Assembly (NCBI RefSeq): GCF_003048255.1
Contig: NZ_CP028487.1
Location: forward strand, 3,100,001-3,164,000
Origin: Yersinia massiliensis
GTDB taxonomy: Bacteria > Pseudomonadota > Gammaproteobacteria > Enterobacterales > Enterobacteriaceae
DNA length: 64,000 nt
Direction: 5' to 3'
In this document: piece after piece, positions 1-10,156 of the stretch
How positions within the stretch are numbered: position 1 is the stretch's first letter
Layout of the letters: every line of letters starts with the position of its first letter
The notes under the pieces: model-generated
The model's input: only the letters and a program-made list of their open reading frames with translations
What the model was told of the DNA's origin: nothing
Databases searched by the model: none
Translations under genes and position numbers: made by a program

Positions 1-171
<171 letters not shown>

Positions 172-231
172 TCGGCTAATCTGTCGCAAGTCGACGACTC
201 GCGAGCTCTGAGGATGTAGTCCCCCCTCCGG

Positions 232-262
232 CGCCCTTCCAATTTATGGTAAGGGCGTTTTG
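232..262 (+). terminator. Intrinsic terminator after infA
   Basis: A 7-bp stem (CGCCCTT at 232-238 with AAGGGCG at 251-257) is followed by a T-rich run. It lies 60 bp after the infA stop, so it is the natural end of the infA transcript. Confidence 0.75.
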
Positions 263-327
263 CGTTTTCTTTTATTTACTCAGTCATACGGCTTTATCAG
301 CCATGAAGAAAGTGAAATATCCAAAAT

Positions 328-364
328 AAAAAGGGCGATAAGCTATCAACTTATCGCCCTTTTC
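328..364. terminator. Bidirectional terminator between infA and clpA
   Basis: A long perfect stem (AAGGGCGATAAG with its complement) has a 7-nt loop, with A residues on the left and T residues on the right. It can therefore stop transcription of clpA on the minus strand and any read-through from infA. Confidence 0.85.
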
Positions 365-421
365 TATTTTATTTGTACAAATTCGCCAGCATTAACACAC
401 CTTCGGTATTAACACGCTGAA

Positions 422-2698
422 TTAGTGAACCGCACCTTCAGTTTTACGCTTTTGTGCGCTCTGGAACTCATAAGCCAGTTGTTGTTTTTCTTTATCCAAC
501 TGAACAGTGACCGAGCCACCATCAACCAGAGAGCCAAACAACAACTCGTTTGCCAAAGGTTTCTTCAGATTTTCCTGAATTACCCGCGTCATTGGCCGTG
601 CGCCCATCGCTTTGTCGTAACCTTTATCAGATAACCAATGACGGGCTTCTTCACTGACTTCCAGTGACACACCTTTGGCATCTAATTGGGCCTGCAACTC
701 AACAATGAATTTATCCACAACTTGCTGGATAACCGCTGGTGACAAGTGATTGAACCAAATGATGTTGTCCAACCGGTTACGGAATTCCGGTGTAAACACT
801 TTTTTGATCTCTTCCAAAGCGTCCGTACTGTTGTCCTGCTGTTTAAAGCCAATAGAAGTACGCTGTGTTTCGCGCACACCCGCATTGGTGGTCATCACCA
901 AAATGACGTTGCGGAAATCGGCTTTACGCCCATTGTTATCCGTCAGTGTGCCGTTATCCATCACCTGCAATAACAGGTTGAACACATCTGGATGTGCCTT
1001 CTCAATTTCATCAAGCAGCAACACAGCATGAGGATGCTTGATAACCGCATCAGTCAACAGACCACCCTGATCGTAACCAACATAGCCTGGAGGTGCACCA
1101 ATCAGGCGACTGACAGTGTGACGCTCCATGTACTCGGACATATCAAAGCGTAGCAACTCGATATCCAGTGCTTTGGCCAATTGCACCGTCACTTCCGTCT
1201 TACCCACACCGGTAGGGCCAGCAAACAAGAATGATCCGACGGGTTTGTGTTCATGCCCTAAACCAGCACGGCTCATCTTGATGGCTTCAGACAGTGCATC
1301 GATGGCCTTATCTTGACCGAATACCAGCATATTTAAGCGTTCGTTCAAGTTCTTCAGGACATCGCGATCACTGGCAGAGACAGTTTTCTCCGGAATACGC
1401 GCAATACGAGCAACCACTGACTCAATATCCGATACATTGACGGTTTTCTTACGTTTGTTAGCAGGCATTAGGCGACTACGGGCACCCGCTTCATCGATTA
1501 CATCAATGGCTTTATCAGGTAAGTGGCGGTCATTGATATATTTCACTGATAACTCAACCGCTGCACGTATCGCTTTCGCGGTATAACGCACGTCATGGTG
1601 TGCTTCATACTTCGGTTTCAAGCCATTGATAATCTGAACTGTCTCTTCAGCCGTCGGTTCAGTAATATCGATTTTCTGGAAACGCCGCGCCAAAGCACGA
1701 TCTTTTTCAAAGATATTGCTGAACTCCTGATAGGTCGTCGAGCCGATCACTCTGATTTTCCCACTGGAAAGCAGCGGCTTAATCAGATTAGCGGCATCAA
1801 CTTGCCCACCAGAGGCAGCACCAGCACCGATGATGGTATGAATTTCATCGATAAACAAAATGCTGTCTTTATCATTTTCCAGTTGTTTCAGCAGGGCCTT
1901 GAAGCGTTTTTCAAAGTCACCACGGTATTTGGTTCCAGCCAACAGCGAACCAATGTCCAGCGAGTACAAGGTACATTCAGACATCACTTCTGGTACATCA
2001 CCTTGCACGATACGCCATGCCAGACCTTCGGCGATAGCCGTTTTACCGACACCGGACTCCCCCACTAACAGCGGGTTGTTTTTACGCCGACGGCATAACA
2101 CTTGGATGGTGCGCTCCAGTTCTTTATCGCGCCCAATGAGTGGGTCAATGCCGCCAACGCGGGCCAGTTGATTCAGATTGGTGGTGAAGTTCTCCATACG
2201 GTCTTCCCCTCCTGCCTGCTCTTCATTCACCGGATTTTCTGCATTCGGTGCCTGACCCGGCTCATCCTTACGGGCGCCGTGGGAAATAAAGTTCACGATA
2301 TCCAGTCGGCTGACATCATGCTTACGCAGCAGGTAGGCCGCCTGAGATTCTTGTTCACTAAAGATGGCCACCAGCACGTTGGCACCTGAGACTTCGTTGC
2401 GCCCAGATGACTGAACGTGGAAGACCGCGCGTTGTAACACCCGTTGGAAACTGAGCGTTGGCTGGGTGTCACGTTCTTCTTCAGTGACCGGTAATGTTGG
2501 TGTGGTTTGTTCGATGAACGCTTCCAGTTCCTGGCGTAATGCCACTAGGTCAACCGTACACGCCTCCAGCGCTTCCCGCGCAGCTGGATTGCTCAGCAAT
2601 GCCAGCAATAGGTGCTCCACGGTCATAAACTCGTGTCTGTGCTCACGCGCTCTGGCGAAAGCCATGTTGAGACTGAGTTCAAGTTCTTGATTGAGCAT
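422..2698 (-). CDS. clpA: ATP-dependent Clp protease ATP-binding subunit ClpA
   Basis: ClpA is the AAA+ unfoldase that feeds substrates into the ClpP peptidase chamber in the cytoplasm. The order is an N-terminal Clp repeat domain (about 1-145), a first AAA+ module with Walker A GESGVGKT near residue 214, then a second with GPTGVGKT near 495. I start it at the ATG at 2698, not the in-frame GTG two codons upstream, because GGGAGG sits 5 nt before that ATG. This gives 758 residues, the same as E. coli ClpA. The adaptor gene clpS lies just upstream on the same strand, 25 bp away, and the pair is probably co-transcribed. Confidence 0.98.
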   Translation of the reverse strand: MLNQELELSLNMAFARAREHRHEFMTVEHLLLALLSNPAAREALEACTVDLVALRQELEAFIEQTTPTLPVTEEERDTQPTLSFQRVLQRAVFHVQSSGRNEVSGANVLVAIFSEQESQAAYLLRKHDVSRLDIVNFISHGARKDEPGQAPNAENPVNEEQAGGEDRMENFTTNLNQLARVGGIDPLIGRDKELERTIQVLCRRRKNNPLLVGESGVGKTAIAEGLAWRIVQGDVPEVMSECTLYSLDIGSLLAGTKYRGDFEKRFKALLKQLENDKDSILFIDEIHTIIGAGAASGGQVDAANLIKPLLSSGKIRVIGSTTYQEFSNIFEKDRALARRFQKIDITEPTAEETVQIINGLKPKYEAHHDVRYTAKAIRAAVELSVKYINDRHLPDKAIDVIDEAGARSRLMPANKRKKTVNVSDIESVVARIARIPEKTVSASDRDVLKNLNERLNMLVFGQDKAIDALSEAIKMSRAGLGHEHKPVGSFLFAGPTGVGKTEVTVQLAKALDIELLRFDMSEYMERHTVSRLIGAPPGYVGYDQGGLLTDAVIKHPHAVLLLDEIEKAHPDVFNLLLQVMDNGTLTDNNGRKADFRNVILVMTTNAGVRETQRTSIGFKQQDNSTDALEEIKKVFTPEFRNRLDNIIWFNHLSPAVIQQVVDKFIVELQAQLDAKGVSLEVSEEARHWLSDKGYDKAMGARPMTRVIQENLKKPLANELLFGSLVDGGSVTVQLDKEKQQLAYEFQSAQKRKTEGAVH

Positions 2699-2723
2699 AG
2701 GCACCTCCCAATAATTGCCTTAA

Positions 2724-3044
2724 TCAGGCTTTTTCCAGCGTACAAAGCAATGGATGCTCGTTCTCCCTGGCGTATTGATTTACATGTGCGACTTTTGTCT
2801 CCGCCACTTCAGCGGTAAAGACACCACAAATCGCCTTTCCTTGATAATGCACATTGAGCATCAATTGTGTTGCACGTTCAATATCATAAGAAAAGAACTT
2901 TTGCAGAACGTCAATCACAAATTCCATCGGTGTGTAATCGTCGTTGTTAAGTATAACTTTATACATTGACGGCGGTTTAAGCGCCTCTTTCTGTTTATCT
3001 TTGACTAAGTGATCAAAATTTAGCCAATCGTTATTATTACCCAT
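2724..3044 (-). CDS. clpS: ATP-dependent Clp protease adaptor ClpS
   Basis: ClpS binds the ClpA N-domain and delivers N-end-rule substrates to ClpAP. The 106 residues match the family length. The core [19 protein letters not shown] is present, as is the conserved C-terminal part [17 protein letters not shown] flexible N-terminal tail of about 25 residues precedes the core, as expected. It is followed directly by clpA and is divergent from cspD, the standard enterobacterial arrangement. Confidence 0.98.
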   Translation of the reverse strand: MGNNNDWLNFDHLVKDKQKEALKPPSMYKVILNNDDYTPMEFVIDVLQKFFSYDIERATQLMLNVHYQGKAICGVFTAEVAETKVAHVNQYARENEHPLLCTLEKA

Positions 3045-3438
3045 TGCATGCCCATCGTTTCACTGAACTACACAGGAGCAATACCTCACTCCGGTTATAA
3101 GACCATTTGATGAAGATATCTATTATTATTTTAACATCACTTATGCCATAACGCCGCCAGAGAAAAAAGCCGATTTCCTCACCTTAAAAACGATTAAATT
3201 GTAACCAAACAAACACAATAGCGTTAGCTGCATCAAACTTTGAAGAACTGCCTCAGCCAGACAAAAGCGACTCCTTGACGTTATAAGCATTTCCACTAGA
3301 GTGTATTTTCGTGGGTTGCTGATGTTTTAACCAATGCTAACGTTTTAACCAATGCTGACGGTTTAACCACTTTGCACTCACTTTAACCAGCGATTACCTC
3401 ATCTCAAACTAGAATAGCCTTGCGAGGGACGTAGAAGT
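3045..3438. other. clpS-cspD divergent intergenic region
   Basis: This 394-bp region holds no convincing reading frame. It must contain the promoters of clpS (leftward) and cspD (rightward). The cspD-proximal part carries tandem 18-bp repeats listed separately; the rest is AT-rich without a motif I can name. Confidence 0.7.
3324..3377. repeat. Three tandem 18-bp repeats upstream of cspD
   Basis: The units at 3324, 3342 and 3360 read GTTTTAACCAATGCTAAC, GTTTTAACCAATGCTGAC and the diverged GGTTTAACCACTTTGCAC. A further partial TTTAACCA follows near 3381. The unit lies about 60 bp before the cspD start, so copy-number change would alter promoter spacing. Confidence 0.85.
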
Positions 3439-3696
3439 ATGGAGACGGGTACTGTTAAATGGTTCAATAATGCCAAAGGTTTTGGCTTCATTTGCCCCGA
3501 GAACGGTGGTGAAGATATATTCGCTCACTATTCAACTATCCAGATGGATGGTTACCGAACGTTAAAAGCCGGTCAGATGGTTAACTTTGATGTCCACCAA
3601 GGGCCGAAGGGTAACCATGCCAGCCTGATAGTGCCACTTGGGTTAGATGTGGTATTACAAACAGACATACCGCAGGAAATGGCTGCACTAGCCTGA
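3439..3696 (+). CDS. cspD: Cold-shock-like protein CspD
   Basis: This is a cold-shock-domain, single-stranded nucleic acid binding protein. CspD is known in E. coli as a stationary-phase inhibitor of replication rather than a cold-induced chaperone. RNP-1 (KGFGFI) and RNP-2-like (DIFAHY) motifs are present in the first 35 residues. The 85-residue length exceeds the 74 of E. coli CspD because of a longer tail after the domain. Position next to clpS, which is the standard cspD location, supports the assignment over the other Csp paralogues. Confidence 0.95.
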   Translation: METGTVKWFNNAKGFGFICPENGGEDIFAHYSTIQMDGYRTLKAGQMVNFDVHQGPKGNHASLIVPLGLDVVLQTDIPQEMAALA

Positions 3697-3803
3697 CACC
3701 ACGCACTCATTCGCATTAATACCATGGCAACTCCATCACCGAAAACACACCGGTGACAGATGTGTTTCTGGAGGCTATCGCCAAACACGCCATGGCGTCT
3801 CAA

Positions 3804-3833
3804 AATGCCAGTCAATCATGACTGGCATTTTTA
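3804..3833 (+). terminator. Intrinsic terminator downstream of cspD
   Basis: A 9-bp perfect stem (AATGCCAGT with ACTGGCATT) with an 8-nt loop is followed by five Ts. It lies about 110 bp after the cspD stop and could also block read-through into the convergent macB. Confidence 0.85.
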
Positions 3834-3950
3834 TTCCCCTATTATGCGGGCTTAATAGATGTGGTCAATGGCCGGCATCGATTCATTCTTATGACCGTAA
3901 AAATCATCACTGTGGTCATCTTCTCATCCGAATCGATATTCGCTCAGTCA

Positions 3951-5900
3951 TTACTCTCGCGCTAAAGCATCAATCGGGTTGAGTCTGGCGGCACTTCGAG
4001 CCGGCAGATAACCGAAAACTACCCCGATCACGGTTGAGCACAAGAACGCACTGAATAACGCCATCGGTGGGAAAGTAATTTGCCAGTTAGGTAAAAACAT
4101 TTCCACGATCAAACCGATGGCGAAGGAGAGTGTTATCCCCAGCGCCCCCCCCACCAGACAGACCAAGATCGCCTCTATTAAAAACTGCTGCATGACATCA
4201 CTCGATCGCGCGCCCACTGCCATGCGAATACCAATTTCACGGGTACGTTCAGTGACGGATACCAACATGATATTCATCACGCCAATCCCGCCAACCACCA
4301 GTGAAATCACCGCCACCAATGTCAGGAACAATTGCATGGTGCGGGTGGTTTTTTCCGCCGTCTGCAGCAAGCTGTCCATGTTATAGGTGAAAATGTCTTT
4401 TTTGCCATGCCGCATGGTCAACAACCGAATCAGCTGTTGCTCAGCCTCTTTGCTGTTATAACCTTCTTTAATCCGCACCGTGATCGAATCGAAGTATGAA
4501 CGCCCCATCAAGCGACTGGCCATCGTGCTATAGGGCACCCAAATCCGCAGTGCTTTGCTACTGCCAAACATGGACTGTTTCTCTTCCACAACCCCCACCA
4601 CGGTCGCTGGCATATTCCCAACCAATATCACTTGCCCCACGACATCGTTTATATGGGGAAATAGCCTGCGTTGGGTATTACGGTCAATCACGGCGACTTG
4701 TGCTTGACGCTCAACTTGTTCACGCGTGATGGCTGTGCCTTGTTCGAGCTTCATGCCGTATACGCGAAAATATTGTTCACTCACACCCGACACACTGGCT
4801 GCCACATCGATATTGCCGTATCGCAGCCGCATACTGCCAGCGATGGTTGGCGATACCGCACTGACATAGGATTGCTCTTTCAGCGCCGCCATGTCCTCAT
4901 AAACCAGTGCTTGTCGTGTGCTGGGATCATCATCACCAAAATCTTTGCCGGGATAGATATCGATGGTATTCGTCCCAATCGCACGGATATCCGCGAGTAC
5001 CATCTGTTTAGCCGCATCCCCGACCACCAATATGGAGACAACAGAAGCAATCCCAATGATGATGCCCAACATCGTCAACGCAGTGCGCATTTTATTGGCC
5101 GACATAGCACGCCAAGCCATTAACAACGCCTCACGGAAACGGCCCGTCAGTTGCTGCCACGAAGGCGCGGGCGGCGTGAGACTCGTGACTTCCGACGTTG
5201 CAACGGCGGCGACTGTTTTGGAGCCAGAATCTGCCATGATACGGCCATCTTTAATTTCGATGATCCGTTCTGCTTGAGCCGCAACAGTCGGGTCATGGGT
5301 CACAATAATGACCGTGTGTCCCTGTTGCTGTAACTGCTTTAGGATCGCCATGACTTCAACGCTAGAATGGCTATCCAGTGCCCCTGTCGGTTCGTCGGCA
5401 AGAATAACCTGCCCACCATTCATCAAAGCTCGGGCGATACTGACACGCTGCTGCTGCCCACCCGAGAGCTGATTAGGCTGATAATCAACTCGCTCTTCTA
5501 ATCCCAAACGGGTCAGTAGCATTTTCGCCCGTTCGCGTCGCTCCTGCTTACCCAAACCGGCATAGACCGCCGGAACCTCTACATTATGGGCCGCACTGAG
5601 ATGCGGTAGCAGGTGGTATCGTTGGAAAATAAAACCAAAATGCTCGCGACGCAGTGCCGCCAGCGCGTCATTATCTAACGTGGCAACATCTTGGCCAGCA
5701 ACACTGTAGACACCTGCACTTGGCTTATCTAAGCAACCAAGAATATTCATCAGCGTTGACTTACCCGAGCCTGAAGCACCGATAATGGCAACCAGCTCAC
5801 CCGCATTAATCGTCAGTGAGACATCCTGCAATACATCAACCGTTTCGCCACCAGACTGATAACTCCGGCGAATGCCTTTTAATTCAAGCAATGCCGTCAT
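3951..5900 (-). CDS. macB: Macrolide/enterotoxin export ATP-binding and permease protein MacB
   Basis: MacB is the inner-membrane ABC component of the MacAB-TolC tripartite efflux pump. The N-terminal ATPase carries Walker A GASGSGKS (41-48), signature LSGGQ (145-149) and Walker B ILADE (166-170). A first membrane segment follows near residue 275, then a large periplasmic domain, then three C-terminal membrane segments: the usual MacB topology. Its 649 residues match the family. The start overlaps the macA stop by one base (TAATG), so the two are translationally coupled. Confidence 0.97.
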   Translation of the reverse strand: MTALLELKGIRRSYQSGGETVDVLQDVSLTINAGELVAIIGASGSGKSTLMNILGCLDKPSAGVYSVAGQDVATLDNDALAALRREHFGFIFQRYHLLPHLSAAHNVEVPAVYAGLGKQERRERAKMLLTRLGLEERVDYQPNQLSGGQQQRVSIARALMNGGQVILADEPTGALDSHSSVEVMAILKQLQQQGHTVIIVTHDPTVAAQAERIIEIKDGRIMADSGSKTVAAVATSEVTSLTPPAPSWQQLTGRFREALLMAWRAMSANKMRTALTMLGIIIGIASVVSILVVGDAAKQMVLADIRAIGTNTIDIYPGKDFGDDDPSTRQALVYEDMAALKEQSYVSAVSPTIAGSMRLRYGNIDVAASVSGVSEQYFRVYGMKLEQGTAITREQVERQAQVAVIDRNTQRRLFPHINDVVGQVILVGNMPATVVGVVEEKQSMFGSSKALRIWVPYSTMASRLMGRSYFDSITVRIKEGYNSKEAEQQLIRLLTMRHGKKDIFTYNMDSLLQTAEKTTRTMQLFLTLVAVISLVVGGIGVMNIMLVSVTERTREIGIRMAVGARSSDVMQQFLIEAILVCLVGGALGITLSFAIGLIVEMFLPNWQITFPPMALFSAFLCSTVIGVVFGYLPARSAARLNPIDALARE

Positions 5901-7012
5901 TATGCTTCCTCCATGCCGCCGCGGCTGACGATGACCTCCTCACCGACGTTTAAACCTGCCACTATCTGCGCATCCACATTATTACGAATGCCAATGGTCA
6001 CTTCGCGTTTCTCTTCTTTGCCGTCTTTTAGCACCGCAACTTGATAACGATTAGTGCCTAACTCCTCACCTAATGCCGATAATGGAATCACGACGGCTTG
6101 TTTCACATTTGCTAACTCAATGGAAACCTGTGCGGTCATCTGCAAACGTAACACTCGGTCAGGATTCGGCACTTCAAAGCGGGCCGAATAAAAAATCGCA
6201 TCATTCACTTTTTCCGGTGTCGGCTGAATGTCTTTTAGCACACCATCGAAACGCTTTCCGGGGTCACCCAACACGGTAAACGAGGCTTTCATCCCCGGTT
6301 TCAAATGGATCACATCGGCTTCTGAAACCTGTGCATTAACCAGCATGGTACTCATGTCTGCCAACGTCAGAATATTCGGCGCCTGTTGAGCCGCAATAAC
6401 AGTCTGGCCTTGCAAGGTGGTGATTTGCACCACATCACCGGCCATTGGGGCAGAAATTTTGGTGTAATCCAAATTAATATTGGCGGTATCCAAACTGGCC
6501 TTGGCTTTATTAATTTGCGCATTAATGGTCTCAACTTGCGCTTTTTTCACTGCCAGCGTTGTACTGGCTTGGTCCAGATCCTGACGCGATACGACCTGAA
6601 GTTTTGCCAGATCTTGCTGACGGCGCAACGTCACTGCTGCCAGTTGCATTTCCGCTTTCGCTTGTGCCAACTGAGCATTCAAATCTTGTAGTGTCGCTTC
6701 CACTTCTTTGATTTGGTTTTGCGCCTGTTGCGGGTCGATCATCGCCAATAGCTGTCCTTGCTTCACTTGATCGCCAATTTCTACGTACAGTCTTTCCAAC
6801 TGCCCACTGACCTGCGCGCCCACATCTACTTTGCGCACTGCATCAAGTTTGCCCGTTGCCAAGACATTCTGCTGCAAATCACGATGGGCGACTTTGACTG
6901 TCTGATATTGAACCGGCGCTGGTGCCATTAAGTGTTTAGCGAGGAAAAAACCTCCGATAATCACTACGACAAGTACCAAGAGCCACCGGCGCTGAGTGCT
7001 ACTGAACGGCAT
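5900..7012 (-). CDS. macA: Macrolide efflux periplasmic adaptor MacA
   Basis: MacA is a membrane-fusion protein linking MacB to TolC. It has an N-terminal membrane anchor ([15 protein letters not shown]), a biotinyl-lipoyl-like hairpin flanking a long coiled coil (about residues 90-190), and beta-barrel and membrane-proximal domains. I place the start at the ATG at 7012 (370 residues); a TTG one codon upstream is less likely. It is the first gene of macAB, divergent from ybjX. Confidence 0.96.
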   Translation of the reverse strand: MPFSSTQRRWLLVLVVVIIGGFFLAKHLMAPAPVQYQTVKVAHRDLQQNVLATGKLDAVRKVDVGAQVSGQLERLYVEIGDQVKQGQLLAMIDPQQAQNQIKEVEATLQDLNAQLAQAKAEMQLAAVTLRRQQDLAKLQVVSRQDLDQASTTLAVKKAQVETINAQINKAKASLDTANINLDYTKISAPMAGDVVQITTLQGQTVIAAQQAPNILTLADMSTMLVNAQVSEADVIHLKPGMKASFTVLGDPGKRFDGVLKDIQPTPEKVNDAIFYSARFEVPNPDRVLRLQMTAQVSIELANVKQAVVIPLSALGEELGTNRYQVAVLKDGKEEKREVTIGIRNNVDAQIVAGLNVGEEVIVSRGGMEEA

Positions 7013-7215
7013 CAAATTAATTACCTTCCCTTAATTTTCTTCTTCAAATTGCCGAAATTACCATCGGAAATTCTCATTTAGTTAAACGAAAACTCAATAT
7101 AACCATGCTACCAGCGAATCCTAAGATGCATTGACACACTGTTTAGTTCCCGATTGTTTCAATAGCCCCGTAACGTCAATAGCGGCGAAAAAATAGTGAT
7201 ACAACGGATTTAATC

Positions 7216-8169
7216 ATGCATAACATTAGTAACACCACATCAAACCCTAACAATATTAACTCTTGGGGGTTAATCGCATTGCTGTTTAAAGGCAATCCCG
7301 CGTTGGGCGGTTCATGGCATAAGTTGATGTTTCGACTTAAATTTATTGCCCGAAGCTTAATTTGCCCTAAATTAACCTTTAACTTGTTAGCCATTCTGGT
7401 GAAACAGCCGTTTCTGAGCAAAATGTTACGCAATCAACCTGATTTACCCTGTAAATTGCATCGCCCTTATTTGGCTAATACCTTTAATAATCGCCAAAAG
7501 CTGGCGGTATTACAGGATCATTTCGAACTCATAAATCAATGTATGCCAGCGTCATTACGGCACAATTATGCCCATCACTCGCCGTATAAATTGACTGAGC
7601 TAACCGGTAAGAATGAGGAGAAGTACTCTCTATATTTGGCCGCTATCGCGAGATTCAATAAAGAGGGTGAAATTACGCTGATGCTGACCAATGAGCAACA
7701 ACAAACGCTGGCCGTACTGACGTTCAGTCTATTTTACTATCAACAGCAAAAAACATTGTTTATTGGTGGCTTACAAGGGGCCGATAACGAAACTCCCCAC
7801 AGTGAAATTCATCTCAGCACCAAAGCGTGCCATGGTTTATTTCCTAAACGTTTGGTATTAGAAGCCGCCTGTTCTTTGGCGAAACTGATGGGCGCAACAC
7901 AAGTCATTGCGGTTGGGAATACCACGCATATTTATCAAAATTGGCGCTATCGAGCGAAGAAGAAAGATAAGTTACACGCAGATTATGATAGCTTCTGGCG
8001 CTCATTGGGCGGGATACAATGCTCAAAAGGCCATTTCAGCTTACCCACACAGATTGCACGCAAACCGCTTGAAGATATTGCGAGCAAAAAGCGGGCGGAA
8101 TATCGCCGCCGTTATCAGTTGCTTGATCAACTCGAAAGCGGCTTAGCTGCACATTTTATCGAGCGCTAA
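7216..8169 (+). CDS. ybjX: VirK/YbjX family protein (DUF535)
   Basis: This 317-residue protein matches the YbjX/VirK (DUF535) family along its length. Members are cytoplasmic or peripherally associated; Salmonella VirK and YbjX are linked to resistance to antimicrobial peptides and to virulence. The biochemical activity is not established. There is no signal peptide. Its divergent position from macAB is the same as in E. coli. The Shine-Dalgarno sequence is poor, so the start is only moderately certain. I looked for a PhoP box upstream and found none of proper spacing. Confidence 0.9.
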   Translation: MHNISNTTSNPNNINSWGLIALLFKGNPALGGSWHKLMFRLKFIARSLICPKLTFNLLAILVKQPFLSKMLRNQPDLPCKLHRPYLANTFNNRQKLAVLQDHFELINQCMPASLRHNYAHHSPYKLTELTGKNEEKYSLYLAAIARFNKEGEITLMLTNEQQQTLAVLTFSLFYYQQQKTLFIGGLQGADNETPHSEIHLSTKACHGLFPKRLVLEAACSLAKLMGATQVIAVGNTTHIYQNWRYRAKKKDKLHADYDSFWRSLGGIQCSKGHFSLPTQIARKPLEDIASKKRAEYRRRYQLLDQLESGLAAHFIER

Positions 8170-8187
8170 ACGCAACACATTGTTACG

Positions 8188-9846
8188 CTAGTCTGCCCGC
8201 CCACGCGCGAGCCAAACAACACGCGAGAACATTTTTTTCAGTAACGGGGGGATTGATTCTACCCCCCAATCTCTGGCCTGACTGGTCACCTCAATGGCAA
8301 GATCTGGCTTGGAGGTGCGATGAATAGCTTTCTCAATCACCCTACGTGGCTGCATTTTTGCATTCATCGGTATTCCCGATACTCGGTGGTAAACATCATC
8401 AAAACCACCTCGATATAAAAAGTGCTCCATATCGGGTGCTGGCAAAATGGTTAAGCGATCCCGTTCATGATCATTTTCCGCCATTGTTCGTACCGTGGCA
8501 GCATACTTTTTGCCGGCATCATCGCCATCCGTCAGAACATGCCATTGGATCCCCATACGATTAGCGTACTTCAACAGCGGCCGTAAACCACTTTGGGCAA
8601 ACTCAATCACTTTGACGCCCTCAGCTTCAAAATGATGGCCACACTGACGCGCTAGCTCATTGAGTAACCAGATTTCTGTTTCCCCCTCCACCATCAACCA
8701 GCAACGAGCGAATAAGGCTGAAGGCCGATTGAAGCGGATATGAAACGCGATGCGGCGGCTGTCTTCCGCACTCATGCCACGTGGTCCAATACGGTAAGTT
8801 GCCACCCGTGACGATTCACGTACCAACCGGCAAATGCTCTCCACAGGCACCAATGACACTAACTCACCGGAATTAGTGGTCGTAATTCGCTGTAGGGGAA
8901 GTTGGCTGAGTAACCCCCAAGCAACGGATAGCATAATGGGGTGCAAGCGAGTTTCAGGGTCTTCAACCAACAGTAAGGGGCGGGCATGAGGATCAAGGCT
9001 TAGCGGGCCTTTAGCTTGCAGTAACGTTGAGAACATACCCAATAATATCAATCGCATACTACGGCTATTGGGTTCAGCCACCATTCGGTTGATATTGTCG
9101 AGCGCCAGCCAAGCCTCACGCTCGGGTTGTGGGCGAAAGCGGTGGCTACGTACGCCGACTGACTGCGAGCCAAACTCAGCAAAATAATGCTCGAGTAGTT
9201 GACGCATGGCTTCTAGCCCTTGACGCAGTTCGGAGTTAGTCAATTTCTGTGGGTTGCGCACCAATTCACGGCTTAACTGATCTAACTGTTGGTTCAGCGC
9301 CACTTTGTCTGGCTGTTGACCATTTTCAAGGGTGGTATTACGCAGCCGACGCATAAAACGCGCATCACGTAGTCGCAGTACCGGATGAATGCGAATGACT
9401 CCCCGCGCCAATTTCTCAATATCATGCAACGCCAGCGGCTGGCCTTCTGAATCGAGGAATGTGCGCCAAGTGCACACGGTGCCATCATCAGCCAATTCAC
9501 CTTCAACCCGATAATAAATACGATGCAAACCGTCATCATTATTTATCCATAGCGGGGCTAATTGGCGATAACGAGGCGCACGCCAATGGCCAATGTCTTT
9601 CTCACAGAAGGTAAAAATAATCTGTAAATGGCGCTCTTTCGCATTTTCATCCCCTGCCGGATAATAAAAATCCTGCACGGTGAAATGATAAAGTTGCGGT
9701 TCAGGGGATAAGAGTAACGTAAGCGCATCTAATAAGCTGGATTTACCCCAAGCATTCTCACCGATCAACACGGTATTATCATCAAGGTTCAATGAAATAC
9801 GATTGATACCGCGAAAACCGACTATATCAACGCGTTCAAGATACAT
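8188..9846 (-). CDS. ybjD: OLD-family ATP-dependent endonuclease-like protein YbjD
   Basis: This 552-residue protein combines an N-terminal ABC-type AAA domain with a C-terminal TOPRIM domain, the OLD nuclease architecture. Walker A is GENAWGKS (29-36). A Walker B-like LLLVEDPETRLHP lies near residue 290. TOPRIM residues are visible in VEGETE and LTDGDDAG. The cellular role in E. coli is uncharacterised; related OLD proteins act in phage defence or repair. The gene is convergent with ybjX, its stop only 18 bp away. The E. coli neighbour aqpZ is absent. Confidence 0.92.
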   Translation of the reverse strand: MYLERVDIVGFRGINRISLNLDDNTVLIGENAWGKSSLLDALTLLLSPEPQLYHFTVQDFYYPAGDENAKERHLQIIFTFCEKDIGHWRAPRYRQLAPLWINNDDGLHRIYYRVEGELADDGTVCTWRTFLDSEGQPLALHDIEKLARGVIRIHPVLRLRDARFMRRLRNTTLENGQQPDKVALNQQLDQLSRELVRNPQKLTNSELRQGLEAMRQLLEHYFAEFGSQSVGVRSHRFRPQPEREAWLALDNINRMVAEPNSRSMRLILLGMFSTLLQAKGPLSLDPHARPLLLVEDPETRLHPIMLSVAWGLLSQLPLQRITTTNSGELVSLVPVESICRLVRESSRVATYRIGPRGMSAEDSRRIAFHIRFNRPSALFARCWLMVEGETEIWLLNELARQCGHHFEAEGVKVIEFAQSGLRPLLKYANRMGIQWHVLTDGDDAGKKYAATVRTMAENDHERDRLTILPAPDMEHFLYRGGFDDVYHRVSGIPMNAKMQPRRVIEKAIHRTSKPDLAIEVTSQARDWGVESIPPLLKKMFSRVVWLARGRAD

Positions 9847-10156
9847 GCTACGCCTCCGGTGCGAATGGAATCATACTGTTACTACGAGATGACATTGATT
9901 TCTAGATGACATTGATTACTAGATAACATTGTTAAGTCGGCAAGCATAGCGGATTATATTGAAAATATGAGGTAAAAATCCTTATCTGCCAGATGATAAA
10001 GCGATATTTATGCTGCTTTACTCTGCGGGAATTTTTAGATAGCTTATTGCAGCACTGAGCACTATTGCTTATCTGATATTGGTACTGGTTGTTCTAACCA
10101 CCGTGTCACTCATCCCCGCATAATAATCTTAACCGCAAAACAGGACGGTATAACTC
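9847..10156. other. ybjD-lysO divergent intergenic region
   Basis: This 310-bp non-coding stretch carries promoters for ybjD and lysO. Its left part contains three tandem 17-bp repeats (separate entry). I find no clear ARG box or other named operator for lysO, although E. coli lysO is reported to respond to ArgR. Confidence 0.6.
9887..9937. repeat. Three tandem 17-bp repeats between ybjD and lysO
   Basis: Units begin at 9887, 9904 and 9921 and read AGATGACATTGATTTCT, AGATGACATTGATTACT and the diverged AGATAACATTGTTAAGT. They start 41 bp upstream of the ybjD start codon, so they may lie in its leader or promoter. Confidence 0.9.

Noticed and set aside
1595..2068. 157-codon plus-strand frame inside clpA
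   Set aside because: Antisense shadow of a highly conserved gene; no independent start signal.
7071..7165. Possible PhoP box for ybjX
   Set aside because: TGTTTA at 7140 and TGTTTC at 7155 are nine bases apart rather than five, and no better pair was found on either strand.
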